Source of the DNA: Hyalella azteca
Lineage: Eukaryota > Arthropoda > Malacostraca > Amphipoda > Hyalellidae
Assembly (NCBI RefSeq): GCF_000764305.2
Contig: NW_025936664.1
Span: forward strand, 1-64,000
Length of the DNA stretch: 64,000 nucleotides
Direction of reading: 5' to 3'
This document shows positions 1 to 12,702 of the stretch, piece after piece. Position 1 is the first letter of the stretch; each line of letters opens with the position of its first letter. The notes under the pieces are model-generated. The model did no database searches. It worked only from the letters and a program-made list of their open reading frames with translations, and was not told the DNA's origin. A program made the position numbers and the translations under genes.

Positions 1-826
1 GGTACAGCATTTCTCACGGTATCTGTGGCCACCTAGGAACTGGCTCTAGTGGATTAAACTGGAATAATATTGGTAGTAACTATTTAGAAACGATGCGTTC
101 AAATGTAAATAAAAAACTGCCGAGCTTCAGGTTATAACCGCACATTGTTTTTTTTAGCCAAAACTCGACTCTTAAAGAAGGTTTTAATAATACTTGGTAT
201 TAGGTCATACAAAGGATGCTGGACATTTTTAACAGCATAAAAAATTATTAACAGGTAACATTTGTAATCTTACTGATACAGTATAAACAACGGTCGCATT
301 AACCTCGATATAAAATATAACTACAAACGGCAGTTGTCATTGACAAATTTCTGCCACATCGCCGAGATTCTTAGATGGATATAACACCGAGATATTGGCT
401 TCTGGAACAGTTATTTGCTAAGCGACTTAGTAAATTCCCCCTGTGGTTCTCGGAATCAATTTTAATTGTTTCTAGGATGCGATTAGTGGATCAAGTGCAT
501 AAAAATCTGATGCATTTAACGCAAAAATACATTTTCCTTACCTGGCAACGTTTATTCCTGCCATAATATTTCATATTCACTGTGTGTGTCATCATGGCAT
601 CTAATCATCACATAATGTGAAATTAACTAATTTTCCCATTTTAATCTATTAAGCCGAACCAAATTAACCAATGCCGAATTTCCCTATTGCTTGTGCTAAA
701 TTTTAGCGTCGTTTAGTTTTGATTTAGTTTCATTACTGCATCCATTTGGTTAAATATATTTTTTGGTGAATAAATTCCGATTTGTTGTGGTTCAGATGAA
801 AACAAGATCATTTAATTTCATTGCAG

Positions 827-943
827 CTGCTCCAGAACTTACGGGGGAATTGCAACAAACTTCACGTCTGCCCGGCTGTCGTCCAGCGGTTGAGGCTGCG
901 GCGCGAGTGCGCTCTTCATTCCTGGCACAGCGAGCCCTGTTGA
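827..943 (+). other. Doubtful GC-rich terminal exon
   Basis: A GC-rich island in AT-rich surroundings, directly after a good acceptor (TTTCATTGCAG ending at 826). The phase-0 frame from 827 stays open for 38 codons with four cysteines and ends in TGA. A second frame is also open, to about 963. I recognise no family in either frame and see no upstream partner exon, so it may be chance or the last exon of a gene beginning outside the window. Confidence 0.15.
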
Positions 944-1076
944 GACACCCAGTACCTGGGCACTAGAAATTAAAATAAATTAATTAGTTAATTAAGTAAT
1001 TCACTTACTAGAATAATACAGAAGTAAAAATATAATAGTTCATTGATGGAATTAATTAATAGAAGTGAATCGTTTA

Positions 1077-1570
1077 ATTAAAGTGAATTATTCTTTAGTA
1101 GTTGTACTGTAGCCCGATTGCATGTCCATTCTTTTCTTTTTATTCTAAATATAGAGTTCTTATAACCAAGACTTTGAAAAGCAAAAAAAATTGCGTGAAA
1201 TGCACCATTTCTGCATGAAGAAAAAGTTCCGGAATCCAGCTCCATCGTCAGCTTGATAATCCATAAATGAAAGTACAATCAATATAATAGTATATTAAAA
1301 TTCGATTTGCAGTAATTAAAACCTTAACAGCAATTAAAAGAACAATTAACTTGATTAACCTCGAGCAAACTGGTTTATCAATTTAAATTTTCCAGAGGAT
1401 ATGAGCTGATCGAGACATTTAAAACTCCTGTTTGAAAATATATAAGGTTCATAAAATTTTAAAGTTAGAAATCGCGGTTGTGAATTTTGGTTTACTTATT
1501 TATTGTGCTTGCAATCTAGGATTGTTGAACTGACAATGGAGCTTGACTCTGAAACGTGTGATTTTAACCA
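1077..1570. repeat. Dispersed repeat, GACTCCGAAACG family
   Basis: Two diverged pieces: one on the minus strand (about 1080-1280) and one on the plus strand (about 1497-1570). They share the motif in which ACTGACGATGGAGCT is followed by GGACTCCGAAACGTTTTC. Better copies lie at 9,876-10,130, 17,625-17,750 and 44,250-44,640. No coding capacity seen. Confidence 0.5.
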
Positions 1571-1659
1571 TTGTGAGCTTTCATACGCCCATGCTGATGT
1601 ACCACCTTCTATATGAGCCACCTCTTTCGCCGTTCACCCGCAACACCGAGAAATAAACT

Positions 1660-1760
1660 GAGCTTCCCTATAGCCACCCTGAGAAATTAATGAGACTTTG
1701 TCCAAATAACAATGCCCTTTCGTCCTTATGAGGGTCAAATTTACCCAGTTTAGGCAAATA
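1660..1760 (-). repeat. Dispersed repeat, GGGTCAGGATGACCCAC family
   Basis: Minus-strand copy of a roughly 100-bp repeat whose consensus runs: CCAAACTGGGTCAGGATGAC, then a run with AAGGGCAAAAGTGCAT, then ATTTGGACAAAGTGAC. Other copies are seen near 2,470-2,570, 14,110-14,195, 26,040-26,130, 32,145-32,240 and, more diverged, 42,815-42,900 and 43,065-43,140. Class unknown. Confidence 0.5.
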
Positions 1761-2469
1761 AAATTTTATCAGTGCTAAATGCTGCAAGTGTGTCACTGTT
1801 TCGACAATATTACCCATCAGTTTTTATAAGTAAAATCCTCCTACTAGACCTACTAGTAAGGCCTCCAAGACCTTGTTTATTGCGTTTTTCTTTATTTTGT
1901 TCGCTCACTTTCTAAATGACCCAAAGATCCCTATTATACGAGCCAGAGTTGGAGGCTCCCATAAGCAAAAAACTACCGAAAATAAATAGGAAAGTATATT
2001 ATATGCATCATATGTAAGGAATTATTAACATATATGAAATAAAGAAATAGTCCTTGTTTTGATAGAGATATACATATTCGATTATTGCAATGGAGCTTCA
2101 TATTCACTTTTCGGTGCAGTGTGCCAGTGTCATTTATACGGAATTATTATCATATATGGAAATATATATATAGACCTTTGATAGGTAGAGATATAGATAT
2201 TGGAATATCACAATGGAGCTTTATATCCACTTTTCGGTGCAGTGACCGGTTTGTTACCATGTGCACCCGCTTTAGGCAAGACTAAGACCATAGCAGCAGT
2301 ACAATAATATATTATTCTCCACGTATTATTCACCATTTCAAGAGCCCACATGCAATTTTCGATACGATAAAATTCACTATTAGTTCTGTAATAAAATTAG
2401 TTCAAATTTTCTCAGAAAATTTTTCAGGTCATATTCCTTAAATTGCGACCCACTTTTTCCCCGTTTCAC

Positions 2470-2570
2470 TGACACGCCATTTTTTGCGCCAAACTGGGTC
2501 AGGATGACCCACACAAGGGAAAAAAGTGCATCGCTATTTGGACAAAGTGACACACATTTCATTGAGTGAT
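2470..2570 (+). repeat. Dispersed repeat, GGGTCAGGATGACCCAC family
   Basis: Best-preserved copy of the family in the window: the GGGTCAGGATGACCCAC core followed by AAGTGCAT and a block ending in ATTTGGACAAAGTGAC. Confidence 0.5.
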
Positions 2571-2603
2571 ACAATCTAAAATATGTCGGTTGGTTACAGT
2601 TAC

Positions 2604-2780
2604 ACAGGCTATAAAGATTTGAGAAGCAAATCTTAGTTATACAGGCTATAAAGATTTGAGAAGCAAATCTTAGTTATACAGGCTATAAAGATTTGAGAAG
2701 CAAATCTTAGTTATACAGGCTATAAAGATTTGAGAAGCAAATCTTAGTTATACAGGCTATAAAGATTTGAGAAGCAAATA
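2604..2780 (+). repeat. 37-bp tandem repeat with internal hairpin
   Basis: Nearly five almost identical 37-bp units. Each contains AAGATTTG-AGAAG-CAAATCTT, an 8-bp inverted repeat with a 5-nt loop, so the array forms a row of identical potential hairpins. Confidence 0.9.
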
Positions 2781-5439
2781 CTGTGATTTGATAAATGGCA
2801 CATTATTATTATAATTTGTTGAATCATCATAAGTAGTATTTTATCAATGTTATCAATGAGTTTCATCGCTTGTTTTCCAGAGAGAGCAAAAATATGAGAT
2901 CTACGAAATTTTAGGGACAGGCTTCAATATTTTTATCTTTTCAGAACTGAGACATCACTGTACAAAAATTTTCCGCAATTAAGCCATTATTGGAAGGCAA
3001 AAGACCATCCGCCTTCCTTATTGGAAGCTAGAAGTCCTTCAGTTATGCATGTTTGATTAAATACTAAGGAAGGATTTTATTGACTTTTTTTTCTTTCAAT
3101 GAGACGAACAAAATTGAAAGATCAGAAGTAGGCTAACAAATAACATTTTAATACCATACGCCGTTTCGAAAATTTTAAATTCATTTTCAAATAATTCAAG
3201 GTTTTGCAAAAGTGTAATTTTGAAATTTTGAAGTGATTATTATTAGATACATAAGATACATAAATACATTTTATTATTTGTTTTTAAGATTTATTCGGCG
3301 TCATTATAATTTATCCTAAGTAAATTGAATAAACAAGATAACTCAACTAACTATGCAGACTTTGAACTCACCGCAACCACTGCTACTATGACAGTCATCG
3401 TCGTCGTCATGGTTGAGAAGGTGACAGACAAAAAGACGTACAATAATCTAGCGAGTTTCTCTGTAAATAACAAAAAAATTTTTGTAAACCTGTAAATGAA
3501 ACTGAAAACAATTTATTTTCAATGCTAAATAATTTTACCAACTTGCAGCAACGCAGCGTGTTGGTTGATAGTTAAGAAAAAGAAAACAAATATTTTTTAA
3601 AACAAATATTATACAGGTCCATCATCAGACATCGTTTCAAAAGAATCAAAATCCTATCAGGAACAGCAACCAAAACATCAAGATCCTACTAGGCACTGTA
3701 ACTATATAAGAACCTGCATATGCATCGTCGGTCTCTACACTGCATCCCAGCTTGCTGTGTTCCATGTAACATAAATGTTAGTGTTGTGAAGGTCAGCGAA
3801 TAATGAAGTAGGCGTCTACAGGTGCGCAGAGTGCACAGATGTGCTGTGAATGTGAATTAATTTTTTACTGCCAAGATCAATATATTTTACTGCAAAGATC
3901 TATGCATATTCTGTACTTGAAGGATAACTTTCTGTTCAAAAAATGCCCTTGGTTGTAGGCTTCTGATGAATGCCATGATGTATAACGCGACTGACGTTCT
4001 CCATTGAAAAGTTATTTCCCATCTGCTTACATGGCCTTCAGTTTTAACTCGTGTCTCATTCATCATTTTACTTTGACATGCACTTCAATAGTTCTTAAAA
4101 AGCTACAAACTGAATTTATTGTACAAAAAAATGCTCGTTCTTAAAATTATAGCCAATGTAAAAAGTATTTAACGAGTGTTTGTGCTTATAAAGGACCCTG
4201 TCTTCTTTTGTAAAACTAATTATGAATGTTTAGCAGTAATAAATTTTTAATATATATGTTTGAATAAATAATTTTTTTACATCAAGTCAAATTATACGTT
4301 TCAATATTAAAGCAGATCATTAAAACATAATAAGACATTTCGCAACGAAATGAAACTAATGAATTGTTCACCAACGAATATAATGGCAACATTATTGCTA
4401 TAGTCATTTTTGCACTTATTCCGATCTTTCAACCCTAATAATAACACAAATTTTGACAAACACCACATCAAACTAAAAATTTTATGCGAATACGGGTACC
4501 AACAATATAATTTATTACCAAATTTTTCTTTAACAATGATTTTGCTACCATTGTATTTAACAACTTTACTGATGTTAGCCTCTCCAAACGATACCTTTGA
4601 AAAGTCAGCTCGGCAAAATTATTCTGAGTTTCATTGGTTCTCCAAACTGAAATTTTCTAGCAAAACAAAATACTTTCTCAACATTTTTTAACGGTTTTCT
4701 GACATTTCATGACAAACACTTATAAGATTCTTTAATAGAAAAATGTTTATCTTGATAGCGATATTGAGTTCATCGATACTTCACTCCAGCACAAAATCAG
4801 AAATTTATCAAAAAATAGCAATAAGCAACAAAATTATTTCGAATTCTTTAAAAATAATGCTTCGAATTTAAAAAAAGAAACAATAGTAAAACTTAGATTT
4901 ATTCCTATTTTAATCCAATAACAAACGGTACCCACATGGAAATTTTTTGCGCTTTGAGACCTCAGACTATCGTCCTTCTAGTTGACAAAAACTAAGTTTT
5001 ACATCAACAATAATGCATTGCCTAGTGAATGTTCACAAAAATATCGTTGACAAAAATAAATTTTGTATTCAATTAATAATACTTAAGAATTATCAAGCAT
5101 GGTTTTTATTTGTGGCAATAGATACAAATATTGATAACAGTAGTTAATGTTATTCATAATGAACGATCGCATTTGAACATTTTCAACCATGTTAACATTT
5201 TTGTCTTTCTCAAATCCAGTTATCGTCTAAAAACATTGTTCTTAATTGTTCTTTTTGTTGTTCTTAAAAACATGTTGTTCTATCCTTGGTTCTGCTTCTC
5301 AGGGCTATAATTTTTAATAGTTTTCATAACTTCACATATTTTCATAAGTGCCTTCGTTATTTTATTTTTTTACTTGTCATGCTTTACTATCGTATCAGCC
5401 AGAAAAAAAATAAAAAAATTAATATACACATGCGTACTC

Positions 5440-5790
5440 ATCCGTTTGATTCGTAATTTCAGTATGAAGGTCAGGCACAAATAAACAAAATAGCATTATT
5501 TCCATTTTTGCAAATATCCTCGCTGGATCTGATTTTGCACCGGAAATTGACGACAAACCAGAAAGAAATTCTAAAGCTAATAGGATCAAGATCTGTCACT
5601 ATACCGGATAACCTCAGTTATGGTTTTCTTCTTACCTAAAATTTCTGAAAAGTTTTCGAGAGAAATTCGGGAAATGTCAGACACAAATAAACAAAGTTGA
5701 ATTATTTTCATTTTTTGCATTTATCCTCGGCGGATCAGTCAAAAAACCGGATAACCTCAGTTATGGTTTTCTTCATATCTAAAATTTCTG
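5440..5790 (+). repeat. Direct duplication, about 200 bp
   Basis: Two diverged copies sharing GGATAACCTCAGTTATGG, TTTCTGAAAAGTTTT and a CACAAATAAACAAA block. No coding content recognised. Confidence 0.5.
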
Positions 5791-6079
5791 AAAAGTTTTT
5801 GAGAAAATTTTCGAGATAAGTTCTCGCGTATCCTCGGGAGCTCCTGAAGACGTCTCTGAACCGCGAAGATATTCCAGTCCACGGAACTGAACGACTGCAG
5901 CAACGACGCTCCACGACCGAATTTCTTAACATTTTTTTTATTCCAGTGAAATAAAATGAATTTATTCCGGTGGTACAGATATCCATTGAGATGTTGTTCG
6001 CCTGAACATATGAGACAGCGGACGAAATTCTGGACGCTCTACGCACCCAAGGGCAAACGACCGAATTTCCTAACATTTT

Positions 6080-6308
6080 TAGCGCATTTTCTCATTAATG
6101 GAAAAAATGCCCTATTGTGCTCGTCAAGTCCGTCCGTCTGTCTGTCCGTCCGTCCGTCTGTCCGTCCGTCCGTCCGTCTGTCCGTCCGTCCGTCCGTCTG
6201 TCCGTCCGTCCGTCCGTCTGTCTGTCTGTCCGTCCGTGACTTCACGTTTTCTTCGACGAGAAAATGCACTCTCTGTCACTCACTGCAGTGAGTACTGAGT
6301 TATATTTT
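6080..6308 (+). repeat. Foldback microsatellite element, copy 1
   Basis: Copy with the longest TCCG/TCTG core (about 110 bp). Family layout: T-run, AGCGCATTTTCTC, ATGGAAAAAATGC, GTGCTCGCCATGTCC, (TCCG/TCTG)n, GTGACCTCAAGTTTTCGTCG, then the inverted copy GAGAAAATGCGC, the 16-bp palindrome ACTCACTGCAGTGAGT, and a T-rich end. A duplicated stretch beginning TTATTCCGGTGGTACGA lies on both sides (about 5,935-6,030 and 6,310-6,410). Confidence 0.85.
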
Positions 6309-6810
6309 TTTATTCCGGTGGAATAAAAAAAATTTATTCCGGTGGTACGATGTCCATCGAGATGTCTGCCTAAACATGTGAGACAGCGGACGGAATTCTA
6401 GACTTCTGTGGATGAAGAAATTCAGGTGTTACAATGGTCACCGTGAAGAAGGACGATATAAAATATTATGTACTTTTCATGTAAATGATTGTTTCGTGCT
6501 TCAATTTATTCCTTAGAATGGGTACTATAGGAGGAAGACAAAATAAAATATTTTTATTTTATGTATATGAATATTTGCTACATGTTTTTGCAATTCTGTT
6601 GATGTATGGTGAGTTCAAAGAAGCTGGGAACTCAGAATTTGTTTTCTGGAAATATTGTTTTTCATCACAAACGTAAGCAAGGCTCACACTTCTGACATGC
6701 TACTTTGAGATATAATGCAAATTATTTCTATACTAAACCCCTTAAATAATATTTATGGGATCGTAAGAACTGTTCTTAGCGCGAGAACATCCAGACAGAC
6801 AAGTTCATGG

Positions 6811-6915
6811 AATATATATCATTAACTTATCCATATCAATATATATCATTAATTTCTCCATATCAACATATATCATTAACTTATCCATATCAACATATAT
6901 CTTTTTACTTATCCC
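6811..6915 (+). repeat. 27-28-bp tandem repeat, about four units
   Basis: Units of the form ATATATCATTAACTTATCC followed by ATATCAA, about four copies with small differences. Confidence 0.8.
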
Positions 6916-7399
6916 TGAAAATTATTTACTTGACATAGCCGCCCTCCAAGCGTCGTTATAACTGTACCGCAATTTTCCTAAACATTTTTGTGATCATTCA
7001 AACAGTTATTTCTTATATTCTCGCTGGTAAATTTGTCTTTATTTGTAATAATGTTTCATATTTCGGTTTACTAGTATTTTCATTCGGATAAAAATCCTAT
7101 TCGACAGAGTCATTCCACACTCGTTGCTTTGAAATCTGTCAGTCGCGAAGCACTTAAGCGTTTCATTTTTGACGTAACTTTTTTAAGTTTTGTACTTGTG
7201 TTTTCGTAATGTTTATCAATTTGTTTTGAAATAATTGTGAATTGTGTGCTTATATTGGCAGGATTGAATCGGTTATTAAATTACCATTTCCGGATCTTGT
7301 TAAGTTTGTTAATTTAGTGATCTTATTCTCATTAATTCACTATTATGGGTAAAAGATTAAGTTCTTTCCATTTGCTGGGTTTAACTTTAATCTTCTGCT

Positions 7400-7548
7400 T
7401 TTTAGCGCATTTTCTCATTAATGGAACAATGCACTATTGGGCTCGCCATCTCCGTCTGTCTGTCTGTCCGTCCGTCCGTGACTTCACGTTTTCGTCGACG
7501 AGAAAATGCGCTCTCTGTCACTCACTGCAGTGAGTACAGATCTAATTT
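7400..7548 (+). repeat. Foldback microsatellite element, copy 2
   Basis: Same layout as the copy at 6,080, with a short TCTG/TCCG core. Both inverted arms and the ACTCACTGCAGTGAGT palindrome are intact; the 3' end reads ACAGATCTAATTTTT. Confidence 0.85.
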
Positions 7549-9499
7549 TTCTCATGTTAACTCTGCTTCACAATATTCATAAGTGCCTAAGTTTTCAATA
7601 AAGTTTTGAAAATAAAAAACTCACTTCTTTGTTCGGCCATTTTTGACAATATTGAATAAATAAACTCATGGAAATGAGTGCGACAGTGTGTCCGGTTCCA
7701 ATCTAGCGTTTTTTTATATTCATTATAATCATATTATAAGATATAATGATACGCCAGATTGACATGTCTGCAGTGATAAAATAGCGATTTCAATTGCTCT
7801 CTTGTGTGAGTCACTATAACTCAGTTGTTCTGTGGGTAAGAAGTTGTGTCAATATTCATGCAGTATGACCCATTTATTTTTCTGTGAGTAAAGTTTAAGG
7901 CCTGCAGGCATAATTACGAGTTCAAACAAATTACTAATTATTTCAAACTTATCAGCTTCATTCACCAAAAGGGATTTTAACAAAAAAATAATAGAGAAGG
8001 CAATAATTTATGTAATTGGAGAATGACTGATCTTGATTATCAAGTTTAGCCTTAAGTCACAAACTCACTTCTTCATGATTTAAGTCTTCGTGTGATGTAT
8101 CCTTCCTCTATTACTTTTTTATAGCTTCCATTTATTTTTCTCACCTTCTGTTTATTTTTCTTGCTTCGTCGGTCCATGCATGCAGCAGGATAAGCACCCC
8201 ATCCACCAAAAAATAAAGAAATCTTGTTTTGGCTGTCAATTTGCTTTACTAAATTTCCCGTTCTTCATTGCTCGGCCACATCCAAGACACAGACCTGATT
8301 CTAGTCCTACAGATGCAATAATCCTCTTGAACTCTGCTCCTGAAATCTTTTTACCGACATTCAACGAGATTGTGGACTGTAAACACAGATTTTCAGTCCA
8401 GCACAGTGGCCCTCCTAATTTTTTGCCCACAGCACAGTGACGCAGCCAGCGGCTGGTTGAATGAGATTACAACACAATGTGAAAATATTTTGAAACTTTA
8501 TTTGACAATTCACGTTGCAAGCTGTCGTCGAATTTTTTTAAAGCCTTTCAATCTCCAATCAAAATTAAATGATATATTTTTTATGCTGCACTGCTGTGAG
8601 TTTAAAAAGTATTTAATAGCTTGATTTAAGTTGACTTTCAACATTAATATATTCATGTTACTGGTAGCACATAATTAATCATGTAGCATATAATTAATCA
8701 TACAATTCTAATCATTGCAAGAAGACTTACCAATGTTAACTGTATACTGCTACAGAATTTACTTAAAAGGCAATACTTACACTTTACTTATCTACGGAAA
8801 CATGTGCCTGTCGTTGACCCCGGTCCGAAATATTTGTTCCCGTATCATTGTTGAAGAATTTTTTGCTGCACAGTAAATCAGCATAGTTTCCTATTACAGA
8901 ACTTTATAATCGACCGATAGAGAACTAGTGCCCATCCCTACAACGAAAGTATAATTTGTTGAAGATTACTATCGATGAAGGATTTGATTAATTTTATATT
9001 GCATATTTATCCCACTATATTCCCAAAATTAAAATCGATGAATATTATGATAATTTACTGAAAAGGATAAATAAACAGACCAATCATATAAATTGAAAAA
9101 AACTACGCCGTCGCTTAATGTATCCTAATGGGAAACTCCTCGGGTAAAAATATGTCCATTATTAATATTGCTACTGAAAAGACCTAAAAGCCTGGTAATC
9201 TATAATTTATACACCAAGGGTAGGCACTATAATAACTTTTGATCGTTCTGAACTGACATCCGGGAAAATTAGTGAACCCAATTTTGAAATGGCTCAATAG
9301 ATTTCTATGACAGTTGAGGATGTCGGAAATCATGGAAATTATCACCGAAAACTGAATTCCGAAAAGGATGAAAGGTCATCTATCCCATTTATGCTTCAAT
9401 TAACTCAATGAGCCTATTACAGGAAAACTTAGCATACAACTGTTGTGGAATCATGAAAATTATTCTACTTCTGTATTTTTTAAAATCCAAACTTTATTA

Positions 9500-9640
9500 A
9501 TTTCTGATTGTACTTGTGTTCTAGATCGAACTGACGATGGAGCTGGTCTCCGAAACGTTTTCAATAGAGATATGCTGAATTTTTGTGGAGTTTTCTTCGC
9601 TTTTAAATTTCTAAAGAATCATGAAAGTTATAACAAAAAT
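9500..9640 (+). repeat. Dispersed repeat, GACTCCGAAACG family
   Basis: Partial copy with ACTGACGATGGAGCTGG, CTCCGAAACGTTTTC and the T-rich TTTTCTTCGCTTTTAAATTT end. Similar to 10,020-10,130. Confidence 0.6.
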
Positions 9641-9875
9641 ATTCCAGGGCTAAATAAATTCTTCGAAATTTTTTATATTTGCTGTTGAATCATAGAAGTA
9701 ATTACCAGATAATCAATATTTCTCACAGATGAGCTGTTTCCAACGAAATTCGTTGATCCTTTGTGCAGATGAAATGTGAATTAATTTCTTGTGTTGAGTG
9801 AAATTTTCTGTTAAATTTTAGAAGTTATTACCGAAAATACAATTCTGAAACGACTGAACGGTCCCCTTTGAATAT

Positions 9876-10130
9876 TGGAGATCCTCTACAAATTGTAAAT
9901 AGATAGTACTTTCTCTACATGTTATCTCATTTTTATTTCTGTTATCTTCGATTTTAGTTCTAATGTCCTCAAGTTTAGGTGAATTGCTTGATTGTGAATT
10001 TTAGGCTACTAATTGTTTGTACCTGTGTTCTAGGTTTTGAACTGACGATGTAGCTGGACTCCGAAACGTTTTCTCTTATAAGAAATGGTGAACTTTTTGG
10101 CTATTTTCTTTACTTTTAAATTCTTGGAGA
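9876..10130 (+). repeat. Dispersed repeat, long copy
   Basis: About 250 bp that reappears in reverse orientation at 44,255-44,500 with few differences, from CTCTACAAATTGTAAATAG through CTGTGTTCTAGGTTTTGAAC to TTGGCTATTTTCTTTACTTT. No open frame; class unknown. Confidence 0.75.
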
Positions 10131-10369
10131 GCCCAGTTTTGGAATAGCTTCAGTGACATCTATGCCAAGGATGCAGCCACTGTGAATTTTAAAATTGTAT
10201 GATATTCTCGAGTGCCAGGAATTACGATTGACTCACACAATCGACCAAAAATAATGCAAAAATAGATGCATCTGATATTTATTAAAATTAAATTGAAACT
10301 GGCGTTGATCTGGCCAGTCGATTTGACGGTTGAATTTGAAAAATTATATATTGAAGTATATAATAAATT

Positions 10370-10443
10370 ATATAATATAATATAATATAATATAATATAA
10401 TATAATATAATATAATATAATATAATATAATATAATATAATAT
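10370..10443. repeat. (TATAA)n microsatellite
   Basis: Uninterrupted TATAA pentamers, about 15 units. The apparent Ile/Tyr-rich minus-strand peptide here is only the translation of the repeat. Confidence 0.95.
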
Positions 10444-10846
10444 ATATGATAAACCGGATGGACAAGGCGATTGCAATCTCGCAGTTAAGACGATAGTAGC
10501 AAAATATGGCGTCCAGTAAAAAATCCCTAAAGGCATTACACTGGCGAGTGCTTAATATGAAGATATACTGCTAAGAAAAAATAACTAATTCAACAGACAG
10601 ACAGGATAATTCTACACATGACAGGCAATCACGAAAATGGCTCAAATATTCACGATAAAGGAACGAATGACAAACCTGAGATTTTGATGCATTTAGTGCT
10701 ATATAATGCTGTAAGAAGGTGGAAAATTAGTAGAGAAGCAGTCAGTAAAAGTACTCTATATGGAACGTATAGAAGTATAGTTGTTGAACGTATAGTGTAT
10801 AGTGGAACGTATAGAAGTTTAGTTGTTGACTTGGCTTGTGAATGAA

Positions 10847-11056
10847 AAAAATATATATAACTCAGTATTCAATGCAGTGAGTGACAGAGAGCGCATTTTC
10901 TCGTCGACGAAAACTTGAGGTCACGGACAGACGGACGGACAGACGGACAGACAGACTGACAGACGGACGGACGGACGGACAGACAGACGGACGGACGGAC
11001 GGACATGGCGAGCACAATAGTGCATTCTTTTCCATAAATGAGAAAATGCGCTAAAA
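10847..11056 (-). repeat. Foldback microsatellite element, copy 3
   Basis: Reverse-oriented full copy with a core of about 85 bp (ACGG/ACAG on this strand). The palindrome is slightly altered, reading ATTCAATGCAGTGAGT. Confidence 0.85.
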
Positions 11057-12496
11057 AGGAAGAACGTGAGCCAGAGCTGAGTAAAAGTGTTCCTCGGTAA
11101 CACTGGATAATCCGTTCACAGTAAAGATGAAACTTGACTTAGTAATAATTGATCGTCGATTTGTCTAGGGAAAAAAATTCTGTGGGAAGGAAAAGCCAAT
11201 AACGTAATAGTTAGAACCTAAGCAACAAAATAAATGCATGGTAGATAGGCTACGCGTCTGAATGTGACAAACTTGGAATTTGCTTCAGAAGTATCTTTGT
11301 CTAAGAAGCATTTTTATATAAGCAAATTTCTCTTTTGTCAATTGTCATAAATGAGCGAACATCTCCAGTAATAGCTCGCGCAGATCGGTTACAAAAATAG
11401 CATCTCATTTACAAAAAAAATTAAATTTTTAGGCTTGAATAATCGATTTAGTCCCTCATTTATCGATAAATACCGATATAACCTATATTTGAAATTTAAG
11501 GATATTAATTTAAGTTTCAGACGTCTCATGGCAGTAGATATAATATTGTAATGAAATTGAAATGGCAACGAAATGAAATTCGACGAGGCCTCTTTCAGAT
11601 GATAGAAGATCATATTTCCAAGACATCAAACTTTAAATAAGCATAAAAATTATCAGATACATAAATTAACCAGCAAATTTCCAGGAGAACAATAAACAAT
11701 TTAAATGTGCAGTCCTATATTTTCCGGCGAACTATTCAGTTCTAAAAAACTTCGTATTGTGACAGTATCATTTGAGGTTGCATGCATTTGAAGTCAAATC
11801 ATACGACGTATACGAGTAGTTAGAAGAAAAACGGAATATCGAGAAGAATCTACGATCAAGATTCAATATACAATAATACTAAGATCAATAATAATAAGAA
11901 TCTACGAGCGTTATCAACCTGAGAACAGGAGAGCGTTCCCTCGATAGCGCTCCATACCAAACATTAATTAGCTTGGCACCTATATCTTAAAAAAGCTTAA
12001 TTGTTTAGCTATAAATACATGTGATATCCGTGCCTCTCATTGGGAAAAAAATATTTAATCACTAATTGTGAATAGACGATGCCAGCCTGTCACGTAACAA
12101 ACAAAAATTTGTGAATACCCTTAATTTTACTACGTGAACTGCTTCTTGTTCCCCTAGATTAGAAAAGGTAAATAAAAGGTAATCATGGATTTATTGAATT
12201 GTGAAAGATAGCTCACAGGCAAATATTTCCGATCAATTATTCTGGAATGAAATAGCAGTGATTTATAATTTTGTAAAATTACAAATGTTAAAATTTGTCT
12301 TTTTTTTCTAAGCGCTGTCGCCGGCGAGCACTGTACAGGTATTTCTACAATTTGCCAAATCACAATGCGCGAAAAACGTGGCCTTGAGAATCTGTCTGGC
12401 CTCTTTTTTGAGCATAAATTAGTCAATCGTTTATATCTGATTAATGTATTTGCAAATGTGTACCAACACATTAAAGCATGTGTGTCAAAATTGAAA

Positions 12497-12605
12497 AGCA
12501 AACCCAGTCATTAATTGTTTGCGACCTTCAAACGAGCGATCCGAAGGACGCCAACCGGCGACTATATAAGGCGACGTGACGCGGCGGCATCTAGTATACA
12601 GTGTG
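12497..12605 (+). promoter_or_regulatory. Core promoter of GST-1 (shared GST promoter block)
   Basis: TATATAAG at 12,563-12,570, about 100 bp before the start codon, followed some 30 bp later by ATACAGTGTG, a plausible initiator. The block from AAAGCAAACCCAGTCAT through GCGACCTTCAAACGAGCGAT to the TATA box also occurs before GST-4 and, with changes, before GST-2 and GST-3, so these loci share one ancestral promoter. GTGACGCGGC at 12,576-12,585 fits the antioxidant-response consensus RTGACnnnGC. Its position between TATA and start site is unusual, and the regulatory role is inferred. Confidence 0.7.
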
Positions 12606-12666
12606 AAGTCAGGCTAGTTAGTCCTGTTATTGCACGATCTGATCTTCTGGCATTTTTTAAATAAAA

Positions 12667-12702
12667 ATGCCGCCTATTTTAGGATATTGGGGTATCAGAG
12701 GC
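12667..12702 (+). CDS. GST-1 exon 1
   Basis: Twelve codons, MPPILGYWGIRG, then donor GTGAGT. First-exon length and phase 0 match mu-class GST genes. Tyr7 is the expected catalytic tyrosine. Confidence 0.85.

Larger units (their letters stand above)
1..12540. other. Gene-poor upstream region
   Basis: AT-rich sequence in which I recognise no protein family on either strand. It holds short tandem repeats, three copies of the foldback microsatellite element and several copies of two other dispersed families, all listed separately. Open frames here are short, isolated and low in complexity. One GC-richer stretch at 827-943 is listed as a doubtful exon. A TATATAAG at about 3703 is not followed by a recognisable first exon. 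Confidence 0.6.

Noticed and set aside
2604..2780. CRISPR-like array
   Set aside because: Units are directly adjacent with no unique spacers, and the genome is that of an animal.
3661..3780. TATA-like promoter with ACTATATAAG at about 3,702
   Set aside because: No first exon or recognisable coding sequence follows.
8180..8440. Overlapping frames of 64-86 codons on both strands
   Set aside because: No recognised domain, splice context or conserved motif; probably chance in a GC-richer patch.
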